A program made the position numbers and the translations under genes. Shown here in pieces: positions 1 to 7,945 of a stretch of 9,561 nucleotides of DNA. Below the pieces are notes generated by a model. That model saw only the letters and a program-made list of their open reading frames with translations. It was not told the DNA's origin and did no database searches. The stretch is from Clostridiales bacterium. Lineage in GTDB: Bacteria > Bacillota > Clostridia > Oscillospirales > Acutalibacteraceae. The first letter of the stretch is position 1, and every line of letters starts with the position of its first letter. Location of the stretch: contig JAAYWU010000318.1 in the NCBI GenBank assembly GCA_012516295.1, positions 1 to 9,561 of the forward strand, in the 5' to 3' direction.

Positions 1-1836
1 CTGCACAAGTTCAGAGGCATTGTTCAATTTCAGCGCCGCCGCCGCTTCATGAACTTCCTGTAAGGTTGTATTCAGAAGCGAAAGCACGCCCGTTCCCGTA
101 ACGCCCTCAATACGGCGGACGCCGGCCGCAACGGAGCTTTCCGATACAATCTTGAACAGGCCGATTTTCGCGGTATTATCAATATGCGTGCCGCCGCAGA
201 ATTCCTTCGAAAAATCGCCGGCGGAAACTACGCGGACAATCTTTCCGTATTTTTCTCCGAACAGCGCCATCGCACCGGATCTTTTCGCTTCTTCAATCTC
301 CATTTCACGGCATTCCACGGGTATCCCGCTTAAAATCGCCTGATTGACAAGGGCTTCCACCTTCAGCAATTCTTCTTTTGTCAAAGCGGAGAAATGGGTA
401 AAGTCAAAGCGGACATGCTTCTCATTGACAAGCTGGCCGGCCTGTTCCACATGATCGCCCAGAACCTTGCGCAGGGATGCCTGAAGCAGGTGCGCGGCCG
501 TATGGTTCCGCATAATTGCAAGGCGTTTTTCCTTATTTACGGATACTTTGACTTCTTCCCCAACGCGGACTTCCCCTGCGGAAACCACCGCGTGGTGGAG
601 ATAATTTTTCGCATGGTTTTTGGTTGTGTCCTTTATTTCCAGAATCGCGTCGCCGGCCTCGATTGTTCCGGTATCGCCAATCTGCCCGCCGCTTTCCGCG
701 TAGAACGTTGTTTTATCCAGCACCAGCACAATTTCATCGCCGGCTGTCGCGGATTCCACGCGTTCGCCGTCGCGTACAATGGCGGTCACCTTCGCCGTTG
801 TTTCAAACTGGCCGTACCCGAGGAATTCCGTTTCCGGAACACCTTCCAGAAGGTCGCTTTCGCCCTCCCATGCATCGGCGCCGGCGTTCTTTCTCGCCGC
901 GCGGGCGCGTTCGCGCTGTTCCAGCATCAGCCGCTTAAATTCTTCCTCGTCAACCGTCATGCCACGCTCGGCGACGATTTCTTTCGTCAGGTCGATCGGG
1001 AAGCCGTAAGTATCGCTCAGGCGGAATGCGTCCGCACCGGAAAACACCTTGGATTTGGCATTTTCAATATATGTGTTCAAGAGTTGAAGGCCCTGGTCAA
1101 TGGTTTTCGCAAAGCTTTCCTCTTCCACGTTGATGAGCTTTAAGATCATCGCGCGTTTTTCATCCAGTTCCGGATACGCGTTCTTATTCTCATCAATGAC
1201 GGTATTCGCAACCTCGGAAAGGAAGGTACGGTGAATGCCGAGCAGGCGCCCATGGCGCGCGGCGCGGCGCAGCAGGCGGCGCAGGACGTAGCCTCTGCCC
1301 TCGTTTGAAGGCATAACGCCGTCGCCGATCATAAACGTTGTGCTGCGGATATGGTCGGTAATTACACGCAGGGAAATATCCTTTTTCGGGTCGTCTCCGT
1401 ATTTTACATCCGCAATCCGGCAGATATGTTTCATAATATTCTGGACGGTATCGACAAGGAACAGATTGTCCACATTCTGCATAATGCAGGCCAGGCGCTC
1501 CAAGCCCATACCGGTGTCGATATTCGGGTGCTCCATCGGCGGGTAATTTCCCTTGCCGTCGCTGTTGAACTGGGAGAACACAACGTTCCAGAACTCAACA
1601 AAGCGGTCACAGTCACAGCCGACGCCGCAGGTTGGGGAACCGCAGCCGTACTGTTCGCCGCGGTCAAAATAGATTTCCGAGCAGGGGCCGCAGGGGCCGG
1701 AGCCATGCTCCCAGAAATTGTCCTCTTTTCCCATCCGGACAATGCGGGAGGGGTCCACGCCGACTTCCTTTGTCCAGATTTCGTACGCTTCGTCGTCGTC
1801 GGTATAAATGGTAATCCAAAGGCGGTCAACGGGCAT
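1..1836 (-). CDS. alaS: Alanyl-tRNA synthetase, main part downstream of an in-frame stop (3' end beyond the window)
   Basis: AlaRS charges tRNA-Ala and hydrolyses mischarged Ser/Gly-tRNA-Ala in the cytoplasm. This 612-codon open frame is the direct in-frame continuation of the piece at 1837-2187. Numbering the whole gene from 2187 (stop = codon 117), motif 3 is TGMGLERL near residues 225-232, preceded by a Cys-rich CGPC...CGVGCDCDR segment. The editing-domain zinc ligands are all present: HTAAH (H562, H566) and CGGTH (C664, H668), close to the E. coli numbering. The SSVAAGVRRIEG block follows. The frame runs out at residue 729 of an expected ~875-880, so only the C-terminal C-Ala domain lies outside. 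I read every codon from 1836 to 1 and found no other stop or frameshift. It begins with ATG at 1834-1836, touching the TAA, with AAGG eight bases upstream. AlaRS identity is certain; whether this part is translated on its own is not. Confidence 0.93.
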   Translation of the reverse strand, partial: MPVDRLWITIYTDDDEAYEIWTKEVGVDPSRIVRMGKEDNFWEHGSGPCGPCSEIYFDRGEQYGCGSPTCGVGCDCDRFVEFWNVVFSQFNSDGKGNYPPMEHPNIDTGMGLERLACIMQNVDNLFLVDTVQNIMKHICRIADVKYGDDPKKDISLRVITDHIRSTTFMIGDGVMPSNEGRGYVLRRLLRRAARHGRLLGIHRTFLSEVANTVIDENKNAYPELDEKRAMILKLINVEEESFAKTIDQGLQLLNTYIENAKSKVFSGADAFRLSDTYGFPIDLTKEIVAERGMTVDEEEFKRLMLEQRERARAARKNAGADAWEGESDLLEGVPETEFLGYGQFETTAKVTAIVRDGERVESATAGDEIVLVLDKTTFYAESGGQIGDTGTIEAGDAILEIKDTTKNHAKNYLHHAVVSAGEVRVGEEVKVSVNKEKRLAIMRNHTAAHLLQASLRKVLGDHVEQAGQLVNEKHVRFDFTHFSALTKEELLKVEALVNQAILSGIPVECREMEIEEAKRSGAMALFGEKYGKIVRVVSAGDFSKEFCGGTHIDNTAKIGLFKIVSESSVAAGVRRIEGVTGTGVLSLLNTTLQEVHEAAAALKLNNASELVQ

Positions 1837-2291
<455 letters not shown>

Positions 2292-2376
2292 GTGGTACCA
2301 CCCAAATTGCGCTGCCGCGCCGCTTGAATCCCTTAACGCGGGGAACGCCGCGGCTCGTCGCCGCAGGGCTGGGGTT

Positions 2377-2379
2377 GGC
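2377..2379 (-). promoter_or_regulatory. T-box specifier codon GCC (Ala)
   Basis: GCC lies in the 3' strand of the Stem I specifier loop and is followed by the conserved A. It is bracketed by GUGUCGG/CCGGCGC above and GGGU/ACCC below. It would pair with the GGC anticodon of tRNA-Ala and matches the identity of the downstream gene. Confidence 0.82.
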
Positions 2380-2521
2380 TCCAGCGCCGGGGAATGCGGG
2401 AATCTTTCAGCCGTGGACTCCCTCTCTTTCGCAGTAACCGACACATTTGTACCCTTTAACGCCATTACATTCCGGCTGCCGTCTCAAAAACAACCAAAAA
2501 TGCACATTCAATTTCATTTTG

Positions 2522-2550
2522 ATTATAACCTGTATTCTTTCTCTTGTCAA
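2522..2550 (-). promoter_or_regulatory. Sigma-A promoter of alaS
   Basis: On the minus strand the -35 is TTGACA (2545-2550) and the -10 is TATAAT (2522-2527), with a spacer of exactly 17 nt. Both hexamers match consensus. Transcription would start near G2515, giving a leader of about 330 nt before the alaS ATG. The -35 lies 21 nt downstream of the PBP stop codon. Confidence 0.92.
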
Positions 2551-2571
2551 TGAAATTTGGCAGATAGCGAC

Positions 2572-4164
2572 TTATTTTTCGGCAAGTTCGTCGGCAATCT
2601 GTTTAAATACGGGGCCGCAGGTTGCGCCGCCGCCGGTGCCGCTTTCTGCGAAAACGGTAATCACATACTTTGGATTGTCATAAGGATAAAATCCCGCGTA
2701 CCAGGATTCAACCGTCTCCACATTTTTTACGTATTTCCCGGTCTGCGCGGTGGAGGTCTTCGCGCCCGCCTCTCCTTTTTCCGGCTTGCCTTTTTTACTG
2801 GTCCCGGTTTCAACGGACTCCTTCATAAAATCGCGGAGCAATTCCGCGGTTCTGTCGGAAAGCACCGGCGTGCTCTTCTGTTGCGGGGCTTTCGACGTAT
2901 ATTTCAGATTTTCGTCCACAAAGCCCTCGTACACGCTCGGCGGCGTAAACTTCCCGCCGCTCGCAATGGTATTGACCATCGCGGTAATTTGCATGGGCGT
3001 TGCGATAAGGTCGCCCTGTCCGAAGGAAAAATTCGCAAGGGCGCGTGGGATGTTCAGGCTTTCCAGCGTCGGCAAATTCCCCTCGGAAGAAGCTATCCCC
3101 GGCGCGATTTCAAACGCGTGCCCGAATCCCAGGTTTTGCGCCATCAAAAGGAACTGCGCCTGCGGTACCTTTTGCATAATATTGATAAAATAGGTATTAC
3201 AGGATTGCGCCATCGCCTTCTTCATTGTTTCTGCACCATGGCTTTCCCCGTTAAAGCAATGGCACAAATCGCCGTACACATTGATCGAGCCGGTGCAGGT
3301 GTAAGGCGTATCCGGCGATATGCCATACTCCAGCGCGGCTGCGGCGGAAACAAGCTTAAAAACAGAACCGACGTTGTAAGCGGAAAGGCAGCGGTTCATA
3401 AGCGGGGAATCCTTGGATTTCAGCGCTTCCGCAAGATGGCTCGGCGAAAAAGCCGGAAGGCTCACCATGGCGCGGATTTTGCAGGACGGTACCTCCGCAA
3501 TGACAACCGCTCCCTTGGTAAGGTACTTTTCAGCCGCTTTCTCCGCTATGTCCTGAATATTCTTGTCAAGCGTCAAGACGACCCCTCTGTTTTCCAGATA
3601 GGAAGTATCATTGATTTTTTTGTTTTCCCCCTGCAGCACCCGATTCAGGGCGTCCACCCGATAGGTAACGGAAATTTCCCCCTGATTCTTTGTAAGCTGC
3701 TCATTAAATGCCTTTTCGATGCCCGTTGCGCCGGCGCCGGTACCGTCCAGGTAACCGATAATATGCACGGCCGGCTGTTTTTCATGGTAACGGGTATTAA
3801 CGCGGAACACATCGATTCCGGGCGCGGTAATGTTTTTCAGAAGCTTCAGCGCGAACGGTTTGCCCGCGGTCAGGGACGGATACACTTCCTGCATTTCCTT
3901 GGCGGACAGCGTTTTGCTGAGCGCCGCGGCGCCTTCCACGCTTGGCGAAACCGCGGCCACATACTCGCTTCCCGACCTTGTGAAAGGTACTTTATGGCAG
4001 TCATAAATCGTACCTCTTGTTTTTGCGAGAACCAGCTTGTAGCTGCTCTGGTTGTCGGCGGTCGCCGCCAGCCGCGACCCGCTGGAAATCGAAAAGATGC
4101 TCAATATACTCAGAAACATGCACATCATCATGACAGCGAAAAAAACTGCCGTTCTTTTTTCCAT
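2572..4164 (-). CDS. Class B penicillin-binding protein (D,D-transpeptidase, FtsI/SpoVD/PbpI-like)
   Basis: This protein cross-links peptidoglycan stem peptides outside the membrane. Of its 530 residues, 5-27 form an N-terminal membrane anchor. The TRGTIYD segment (49-55) is the start of the class B pedestal. The transpeptidase domain carries the SxxK motif as S267-V-F-K270 and the SxN motif as S321-C-N323. The third motif reads K469-T-S-T-A-Q, with Ser in place of the usual Gly of KTG. The CTGSI...HC segment (290-303) and SFGQGDLIATPMQ (380-392) are typical of the family. At 530 residues it is slightly shorter than most FtsI proteins and has no PASTA repeats. The ATG at 4162-4164 follows GGGGG by seven bases, and this weak Shine-Dalgarno is inside a terminator-like hairpin. 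Its position near alaS, mltG and a U32 gene recalls pbpI of B. subtilis, but the subfamily is not settled, so no symbol is given. Confidence 0.9.
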   Translation of the reverse strand: MEKRTAVFFAVMMMCMFLSILSIFSISSGSRLAATADNQSSYKLVLAKTRGTIYDCHKVPFTRSGSEYVAAVSPSVEGAAALSKTLSAKEMQEVYPSLTAGKPFALKLLKNITAPGIDVFRVNTRYHEKQPAVHIIGYLDGTGAGATGIEKAFNEQLTKNQGEISVTYRVDALNRVLQGENKKINDTSYLENRGVVLTLDKNIQDIAEKAAEKYLTKGAVVIAEVPSCKIRAMVSLPAFSPSHLAEALKSKDSPLMNRCLSAYNVGSVFKLVSAAAALEYGISPDTPYTCTGSINVYGDLCHCFNGESHGAETMKKAMAQSCNTYFINIMQKVPQAQFLLMAQNLGFGHAFEIAPGIASSEGNLPTLESLNIPRALANFSFGQGDLIATPMQITAMVNTIASGGKFTPPSVYEGFVDENLKYTSKAPQQKSTPVLSDRTAELLRDFMKESVETGTSKKGKPEKGEAGAKTSTAQTGKYVKNVETVESWYAGFYPYDNPKYVITVFAESGTGGGATCGPVFKQIADELAEK

Positions 4165-4204
4165 AAAAAAGCCCCCATATCGGGTAGGATTCCCAATATG
4201 GAGG
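4165..4204 (-). terminator. Hairpin plus T-tract ending the trhP-type gene and abutting the PBP start codon
   Basis: On the minus strand CCTCCATATTGGG (4192-4204) pairs with CCCGATATGGGGG (4172-4184) over 13 bp including two G-U pairs, with a 7-nt loop. A C and six T residues follow (4165-4171). It starts 12 nt after the U32 stop codon, and the last T touches the PBP ATG. The GGGGG that would serve as the PBP ribosome binding site is the 3' end of the stem. It may act as a plain terminator, an attenuator, or both. Confidence 0.85.
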
Positions 4205-4216
4205 ATTTTTATGCAT

Positions 4217-5440
4217 TTATACGCGCTTTTTACGCAGGATCGCGCCTTTTGCGATTGGATGCTCCGTTTTGAAATATACGATCATCATCGCGTGGGGGGC
4301 GGATTCGATCGGGTTCCAGTATTCGTCAAACAGCGCATCCAGCGTAAGAAGATAGGGTTTCTTCCCTTTCTCCAGAATGTCGGCGGTATCCCCCTTGAAG
4401 AAACGGTTCCGCTGGGACAGCGTCGCAACGCCGTCTTCGTATTTCTCGCATACGGCGATAACGTCATACTCCCGCACATAGCCGCCGTTTTCATAAACCT
4501 GACCCGGTTCGTGCCCAAAGTAGAAGCCGGTGCTGTATTCGCGGTGGCTGATTTTATTCAGTTCTTCCGCAATCCATGGAGAGAGTTTTTGCTTCGGATT
4601 GCGGTAATATTCGTCAATGGCGTTCCGGTATGCATTCGTGACGACCGATACATAGTAGGCGGATTTCGCCCTGCCTTCAATTTTCAAACTGGTTACACCG
4701 GCCTGAATCAGCTCCGGAATATGCTCAATCATGCACATATCCTTCGAATTCAGTATATAGGTGCCGTTTTTGTCTTCAAAAATCGGCATATATTGCCCGG
4801 GCCGCTTGGATTCCACCAGCGCATACTCCCAACGGCAGGGCTGCGCGCAATCCCCGCGGTTCGCGTCGCGCCCGGTCAGATAGCTGGACAAAAGGCAGCG
4901 TCCGGAAAAGGAAACGCACATTGCGCCGTGGACAAATGCTTCGATTTCGAGCTGTTTCGGCGTTTTCGCGCGGATTTCCGCGATCTCTTCCAAATTCAGC
5001 TCCCGCGCAAGGACAACCCGTGAAGCGCCCAGATTATACAGCTCGTTCGCGCTGGCGTAATTCGCAATTCCCGTTTGCGTGGACATATGAACCGCCACAT
5101 CCGGCGCATAGTTTTTTGCCATTGCCAGCACGCCCAAATCCGCAATAATCAGCGCGTCCACCCCGACGGACTGCGCAAAGCGCAGAAAATCCGGGAGGCG
5201 GGCAAGCTCTTCGTTATGGGGTACGGTATTGCAGGTAAGGTATATCTTGACATTCTTCTCGTGCGCCAACTGAACGGCCCTCTGCAGCTCTTCCCGGCTG
5301 AAGTTGGAAGGAGCGGTGCGCATACCGAACTCCTGTCCGGCAAGATAAACCGCGTCCGCTCCGAATTCCAAGGCCGCGCCCAGCCGCTCCATATCGCCGG
5401 CAGGCGACAGCAGCTCAACGCGATTGCTTTCTTCTTTCAA
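4217..5440 (-). CDS. trhP: U32-family protein, probable tRNA 5-hydroxyuridine synthesis protein (TrhP-like)
   Basis: Members of this family (TrhP/YegQ in E. coli, YrrN/YrrO in B. subtilis) are annotated as peptidases. Those characterised take part in prephenate-dependent hydroxylation of U34 in tRNA and carry an Fe-S cluster. The family signature is clear: EAFVHGAMCVSFSGRC at residues 167-182, then RDANRGDCAQPCRWEY at 191-206. This supplies four cysteines, C175, C182, C198 and C202, as likely cluster ligands. The N-terminus (VELLSPAGDMERLGAAL) starts the TIM-barrel-like domain, and the C-terminal ~90 residues form the small U32 C-terminal domain. Length 407 is normal. The start is TTG at 5438-5440, chosen because GGAGG lies seven bases upstream and it follows the mltG stop by 14 nt, implying coupled expression. 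A hairpin terminator follows the stop. Only one U32 gene is seen here, while B. subtilis has two adjacent copies. Substrate assignment rests on family membership. Confidence 0.88.
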   Translation of the reverse strand: MKEESNRVELLSPAGDMERLGAALEFGADAVYLAGQEFGMRTAPSNFSREELQRAVQLAHEKNVKIYLTCNTVPHNEELARLPDFLRFAQSVGVDALIIADLGVLAMAKNYAPDVAVHMSTQTGIANYASANELYNLGASRVVLARELNLEEIAEIRAKTPKQLEIEAFVHGAMCVSFSGRCLLSSYLTGRDANRGDCAQPCRWEYALVESKRPGQYMPIFEDKNGTYILNSKDMCMIEHIPELIQAGVTSLKIEGRAKSAYYVSVVTNAYRNAIDEYYRNPKQKLSPWIAEELNKISHREYSTGFYFGHEPGQVYENGGYVREYDVIAVCEKYEDGVATLSQRNRFFKGDTADILEKGKKPYLLTLDALFDEYWNPIESAPHAMMIVYFKTEHPIAKGAILRKKRV

Positions 5441-5454
5441 ATTTCCCCCTCCAA

Positions 5455-6768
5455 TTATTTCAATCCCGCTTTCTTTAAATTCGCCTCATGCTTCGCATTC
5501 GTTGTGGCGTAATACGCCTTGCCGTTCTTATCGTGGCAGAAATAGAGGTAGTTGGTATTGGCCGGATTCAGCGCCGCGTCAATCGCATCCATTCCCGGAT
5601 TGCAAATCGGGCCCGGCGGCAGCCCTTTTATGGTATAGGTGTCGTAACGGCTCTTATAAGTGGAGCGCAGATCGGACGGAACCGCATCCTTTGTACGGTA
5701 AGGATAATAGGTTGTCGGGTCGGAACGCAGGCGCTGAAGGTCGCCCACTTCCTTCGCAAGCCGATTGTGGAAAACTGAAGATACCTTGTACATGTCCTCT
5801 TTATCCGCCGCCTCGGCCTGTATCATGGAAGCCAGCGTCATCACCTGATCGAGCGACATGTTTTTTGCAACTGCCTTATCCTGAATTTGCTTTGTCAATT
5901 TTTTGCTGCAGTTATTCAGAAGCTTTTTCACCACATTTTTCGGGTCTTCATCCTTATAAAAATCATACGTATCCGGGAACAGGTAACCCTCCAGCTTGTA
6001 ATACCGTTCTTTTCCGTTGCTGATCGCCTTGATGATTTCGTAGCTGCTGTCAAACTGATCGGAATTTGCAATGGCAAGAAACTCCTTTGCGCTGCAAACA
6101 TTCTGCTTTTCCAACAGCCCCGCCATTTCAAGGACATTGATGCCTTCTTTAATGGTGACTTTAATTGTGTCGATGCGGTTCAGATTGGACTGCAGCGTTG
6201 TAATAATCGCCTGATAATCCAAATTCGTGTCAATTTTATAACTGCCGTTGCGATAGCTTCCATCCGCTTTGGTCAGTTTGGAATACAGCACGAAGAAATT
6301 CGCATCCCGAATCACTCCGGCATTCTTTAAAATGCCGGCAACCTGCTCGGAAGTTGCTTTCTTGGGAATTTCGACGGTTACGCTTACCTTCTCCTTTCCG
6401 ATTGCCAGCATATCGTTAATTCCGGTAATCAGATACTGCGCAAGCAGAACGGAGATGAATAGCACCATAATAACCCAGAAAAAGCGGAAGAAATTCTTAT
6501 TCTTCCTTCCCTTTTCCAAATTGCGGACCTGGTGCGCATGTTCGGCGCGGATCGCGGCTTCACTTTGCGAAAGCTTTGCCCTGCGCGCCGCCCGGGGGTC
6601 GCTGTAGCTATTCAGCACATTGTGATTCCTGGGGGCCACCCTTCTGCCCGCCGGTGCGGAAGGAGAATCTTCCCCCGGCGTTGCGTAAAAATCCTCGTCC
6701 TTTATATTCAGTTTAAAATTCTGTACCCTTTTCTGATGGTAACCGTTGGGGTCCCTCTCATCACTCAT
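5455..6768 (-). CDS. mltG: Endolytic murein transglycosylase MltG (YceG family)
   Basis: MltG is a membrane enzyme that cuts nascent glycan strands and is thought to set where elongation ends. The 437 residues comprise a charged cytoplasmic N-terminus (1-92), one transmembrane helix (~93-115) and an extracellular LysM-like plus YceG region. Family marks are KLEGYLFPDTYDF (258-270), ASMIQAEA (313-320) with E319 as the probable catalytic glutamate, RLRSDPTTYY (346-355) and IKGLPPGPICNPG (380-392). Proteobacterial members have EKE where this one has QAE, so only the second glutamate is kept. The ATG at 6766-6768 has a perfect AGGAGG at 6777-6782 with an 8-nt spacer. The gene lies 25 nt after the folate enzyme gene and 14 nt before the U32 gene. 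Adjacent mltG and U32 genes also occur in B. subtilis (yrrL...yrrN-yrrO). A functional link to the PBP just downstream is plausible, since both act on new peptidoglycan. Confidence 0.95.
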   Translation of the reverse strand: MSDERDPNGYHQKRVQNFKLNIKDEDFYATPGEDSPSAPAGRRVAPRNHNVLNSYSDPRAARRAKLSQSEAAIRAEHAHQVRNLEKGRKNKNFFRFFWVIMVLFISVLLAQYLITGINDMLAIGKEKVSVTVEIPKKATSEQVAGILKNAGVIRDANFFVLYSKLTKADGSYRNGSYKIDTNLDYQAIITTLQSNLNRIDTIKVTIKEGINVLEMAGLLEKQNVCSAKEFLAIANSDQFDSSYEIIKAISNGKERYYKLEGYLFPDTYDFYKDEDPKNVVKKLLNNCSKKLTKQIQDKAVAKNMSLDQVMTLASMIQAEAADKEDMYKVSSVFHNRLAKEVGDLQRLRSDPTTYYPYRTKDAVPSDLRSTYKSRYDTYTIKGLPPGPICNPGMDAIDAALNPANTNYLYFCHDKNGKAYYATTNAKHEANLKKAGLK

Positions 6769-6793
6769 GGATACAACCTCCTACAAATGCATT

Positions 6794-7396
6794 TCAGCCG
6801 CCTGCCCTTTGATTTGCCATCCTCCGAATATACTTCTCCGTAATTAATATATCCACGGGTTTGTCATAATAGCCGTGGGGCAAATTCCACTGCACACAGC
6901 CGGAATAGCAGATACCGACCGTTGTTCCGCCAAACCCGGCAAGGAAACGGTCGTAATAACCCTTTCCGTATCCAAGGCGATACCCCTGAGAGTCAAAGCT
7001 GAGCCCCGGTACGATGCAAAGCCCCTTTGAAAAATCCGTCACTTTTCGACATTTGGAGGGAGACGGTTCCAAAACGCCGAAGCTGCCTTTTTCCAGATCA
7101 TCGAGGGAAGTTATATAGAAAAATTCCATATCATATGTATCCGGAACACACCTTGGCGCCGCAACCCTTTTCCCGCTGGCAAGCGCGGTCTTGATCAACG
7201 CGATTGTATCCACCTCGATCGGCTTGCTGACATAAGTGAACACGGTCTCCGCGCCCGTATACTCCCGCAGCGCAAGGAGCCGGTTTTGGATTTTGGAATC
7301 CATCCCGGCTTTCTGGTCTTCGCCCAGCCTGCTGCGGAACTGCCGGTAACGCGCGCGCAGATTTATTTTTATTTCTTTGATGTTCTTTATATACAT
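6794..7396 (-). CDS. fthC: 5-formyltetrahydrofolate cyclo-ligase
   Basis: This cytoplasmic enzyme (also called 5,10-methenyltetrahydrofolate synthetase, YgfA family) uses ATP to turn 5-formyl-THF into 5,10-methenyl-THF, returning a storage folate to one-carbon metabolism. The 200 residues begin with the basic helix KEIKINLRARYRQFRSRL and include TYVSKPIEVDT (54-64). The diagnostic C-terminal motif is VPGLSFDSQGYRLGYGKGYYDR (129-150), whose glycine-rich part binds ATP. Length is usual for the family. The start ATG at 7394-7396 overlaps the end of the DJ-1 gene by 10 nt (shared ATGTATATAA) and has AGGAAG eight bases upstream, so translation is probably coupled. It is the only gene here shown to end in TGA. 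Supply of one-carbon units would fit with the thymidylate kinase in the same unit, but that link is inference. Confidence 0.95.
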   Translation of the reverse strand: MYIKNIKEIKINLRARYRQFRSRLGEDQKAGMDSKIQNRLLALREYTGAETVFTYVSKPIEVDTIALIKTALASGKRVAAPRCVPDTYDMEFFYITSLDDLEKGSFGVLEPSPSKCRKVTDFSKGLCIVPGLSFDSQGYRLGYGKGYYDRFLAGFGGTTVGICYSGCVQWNLPHGYYDKPVDILITEKYIRRMANQRAGG

Positions 7397-7926
7397 TGCA
7401 TCGACTTCCTAAGAGACTTTGATTTTTCAGAGCCCAACAGCTCCCCGACGATCGCCAGGGCAAACTCCACCGCTACGCCCGCGCCCCGCGCCGTAATAAT
7501 TTTTCCGCTGACACAGACCGGGTCCATGGAAACGGTTTGTGCGCCCAGCTCCGTTTCGTACCCCGGGAAGCAGCACGCGGCATGTCCCTTTAACAGGCCC
7601 ATATGCCCAAGGATCGAAGGCGCAGCGCAGATCGCCGCAATATATTTCTTTTGTTCTTCGCAATGGCGTAACGCTTCCCGGACAACCTTTGATTTTTCCA
7701 GATTCGGGGTGCCCGGAACGCCGCCCGGTAAAATTACCATATCCAGGCCGTCGAAAGAAACATCCTTTTCTTCCACATCGGCGGTCACTTCGATTTTATG
7801 CGAACCGGTGATTCTTTTCCCGCCTACGCCGACAGTAATCACATCCAAGCCTGCGCGGCGCAATACATCAACGGTTGCCAATGCCTCGATTTCTTCAAAA
7901 CCATTTGCAAGAAAAAGATATATCAT
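7387..7926 (-). CDS. DJ-1/PfpI family protein (YajL/ThiJ type)
   Basis: The protein has 179 residues with the flavodoxin-like fold of the DJ-1 superfamily. The nucleophile elbow is AAICAAPSILG (97-107) with C100 as the reactive cysteine. The partner glutamate is E14 in NGFEEIEAL, matching Glu18 and Cys106 of human DJ-1. MVILPGGVPGTPNL (63-76) and TARGAGVAVEFALAIV (145-160) are also typical. Proposed roles in the family include redox sensing, chaperone action, glyoxalase and protein or nucleotide deglycase activity; the deglycase claim is disputed and nothing here decides it. It is not a protease of the PfpI oligomer type as far as the sequence shows. The ATG at 7924-7926 follows AGGAGG (7935-7940) by eight bases. 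It lies 19 nt after the acetyltransferase gene and overlaps the folate enzyme gene, so it sits inside the operon. Confidence 0.93.
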   Translation of the reverse strand: MIYLFLANGFEEIEALATVDVLRRAGLDVITVGVGGKRITGSHKIEVTADVEEKDVSFDGLDMVILPGGVPGTPNLEKSKVVREALRHCEEQKKYIAAICAAPSILGHMGLLKGHAACCFPGYETELGAQTVSMDPVCVSGKIITARGAGVAVEFALAIVGELLGSEKSKSLRKSMQCI

Positions 7927-7945
7927 AACAGAACCCTCCTAAAGA

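Noticed and set aside
4205..4235. TATAAAT near the end of the U32 gene as a -10 box for the PBP gene
   Set aside because: No -35-like hexamer is found at 16-18 nt, and the transcript would run straight into the hairpin terminator.
2557..4272. Long plus-strand open frame (571 codons) opposite the PBP gene
   Set aside because: It is antisense to a gene with three clear active-site motifs, has a basic low-information sequence, no ribosome binding site and no family resemblance. Open antisense frames are common in GC-rich codon use.
4052..5023. Plus-strand open frame of 323 codons opposite the U32 gene
   Set aside because: It is a shadow of the U32 gene, spanning the PBP/U32 boundary and terminator without any start signal.
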